Source: Centropus unirufus
Taxonomy: Eukaryota > Chordata > Aves > Cuculiformes > Centropidae
NCBI GenBank assembly: GCA_013397695.1
Contig: VYZI01000053.1
Location: 3,450,957-3,514,956 of the forward strand
Direction of reading: 5' to 3'
DNA length: 64,000 bases
Positions 62,854 to 64,000 of this stretch are shown here, piece by piece. A model generated the notes under the pieces. It was not told the DNA's origin. It worked only from the letters and a program-made list of their open reading frames with translations, and made no database searches. The position numbers and the translations under genes were made by a program. Within the stretch, counting starts at the first letter, position 1. Each line of letters starts with the position of its first letter.

Positions 62854-64000
62854 GTACGGTTGTTTATTCCCCACCCTTCAGAGATGAAAAGCCACCATTT
62901 GTGAGCAGAAAGAAAAGCAACACTATTGGATTTCATTGCTCCCTGGATCAAAAACAGTAACATCTTGCTTTCCGGCAGACTGGAGGCTTGCATACCTTTA
63001 AGCTGCAGATGCTAATGATGTTGAAGCAGCTTGAAGGACCATTGTGAAAAATGAAGGGGTCAGGTATGCAAGCGTTCACACCTTTTTATCAAAATCACAC
63101 ATTAATAGAGAAATGTTAATGTCTCATGACAAACACATTTGTCAGAAATATAAAAATATAATAAAATATTTATCAATGCTTTAGCTCTTAAATCATTTTT
63201 AAGAAGGAAGGGTTACTCAGACATATAAAGAGGAAAAAGTAAATCTCAAGATAAGCCGTTTTATCTTTCACACTTTCCTATTATAGAAAGCAATAAGCCT
63301 TAATGCTGTTCAGAAACACGAAGAGACTCTTACAGACAGACTCCTGGAAGGCGTGCTGTGCTGAATCAGTCAGCGGAAGATACCACACCATGGTTTTGCT
63401 CCTTTCTCCCTCACAGTTACTGTAACTGCGCTCAAATAATCAAAAGGAGTTTCACAGCACTGGTCAACTTTCTGCATTAATATGGGCTTAATTATCATAG
63501 AAGATTTCCTCACGTCTGTCTGATCTTCACCTAGTCGGTCTCACAGTTTGTTGGTTTGTTTTTTTTTAAGCAAGCTGTCATACACACATCTCTACCTCCC
63601 CGCTACAACCTTTCTAGGTTCCCTTTCTTCCTTGTCCGATACCTTCCCCTGAAGACAGCCCCAGTTCCACACAGGCCACGGAAATGCCCTCAGTGCCTTT
63701 AAACTGGCTATCTTCAATTTTTTTTTTCGGCTGAATAGCTTGCTTTGTCACCCTTCCTCCCTCCACCTCCCCCACAGCCCCACTGGATGTTTCATATGGC
63801 AAAAAGTGAATAATCCCTTTCAGGCTGCAGTATCTGCTCCTGGTGTACGCACAGCCTTTAATCTAACAATCTAAAAACCCCGTGAAAATCTGATCTCGGT
63901 ATCAAATGACTTCTGAGGCAGGGAAAAGATGACAGACAGCTTTTTGCAGCTATGAAAGTGGCTGTTCCTATCAGACTTTAATGATGAGCCATTAAACTGA
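62854..64000 (+). other. Downstream stretch with no convincing exon
   Basis: RAP1GDS1 continues with several more ARM repeats, so another exon would be expected. A possible remnant at 63009-63063 contains an in-frame TGA. Apart from that I see only AT-rich sequence, a T-run near 63555 and 63720, and a pyrimidine-rich patch at 63.5-63.8 kb. Confidence 0.5.

Noticed and set aside
62976..63000. Acceptor TTTCCGGCAG as start of the next ARM exon
   Set aside because: The required phase meets TAA after six codons and there is no ARM similarity.
1..64000. tRNA, rRNA, CRISPR arrays, LTR retroviruses
   Set aside because: No cloverleaf with A/B boxes, no regularly spaced repeats and no paired LTRs with retroviral frames were recognised.

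Overview
This is vertebrate nuclear DNA, almost certainly from a bird. The coding pieces are short exons with GT/AG boundaries, separated by long AT-rich introns. The interspersed repeats are mostly truncated CR1 LINEs with typical avian 3' ends (…ATTCTATGA). No bacterial or organellar features were seen. One run of 64 N (58146-58209) is an assembly gap.

Two protein-coding genes are supported, arranged head to head. On the minus strand, 3890-28275 carries the first four coding exons of SH2D4B, an SH2-domain adaptor. They join in frame into about 212 residues: the conserved N-terminus, the W-rich segment and the charged helical region. The SH2 domain should lie beyond position 1. On the plus strand, 56109-62853 carries seven exons of an armadillo-repeat protein that aligns with RAP1GDS1 (SmgGDS), the exchange factor/chaperone for small GTPases. 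It differs enough to be a paralogue rather than RAP1GDS1 itself. Every exon is a multiple of three bases and begins and ends in phase 1. The exon for one ARM repeat (the one skipped in the short SmgGDS isoform) is not visible. The gene continues past the window or is decaying.

Layout: 1-3889 SH2D4B intron; 3890-28280 SH2D4B exons 1-4 with introns of 12.6, 1.4 and 9.7 kb holding most of the CR1 copies; 28.3-43.2 kb noncoding, CR1-poor after 30.6 kb; 43178-43288 a TATA box and candidate start exon consisting of ATG+G, in the right phase for the RAP1GDS1-like gene; 43.3-56.1 kb its proposed first intron, with an old L3/CR1-type LINE near 54.6-55.5 kb; 56.1-62.9 kb the ARM exons; 62.9-64.0 kb without a convincing exon.

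The two genes have no obvious shared pathway; they are simply neighbours. The points most worth checking are the identity and integrity of the RAP1GDS1-like gene, its tiny start exon, and several candidate conserved noncoding elements between the genes and inside SH2D4B introns. All homology calls come from reading translations by eye against remembered family sequences; no database search was run.
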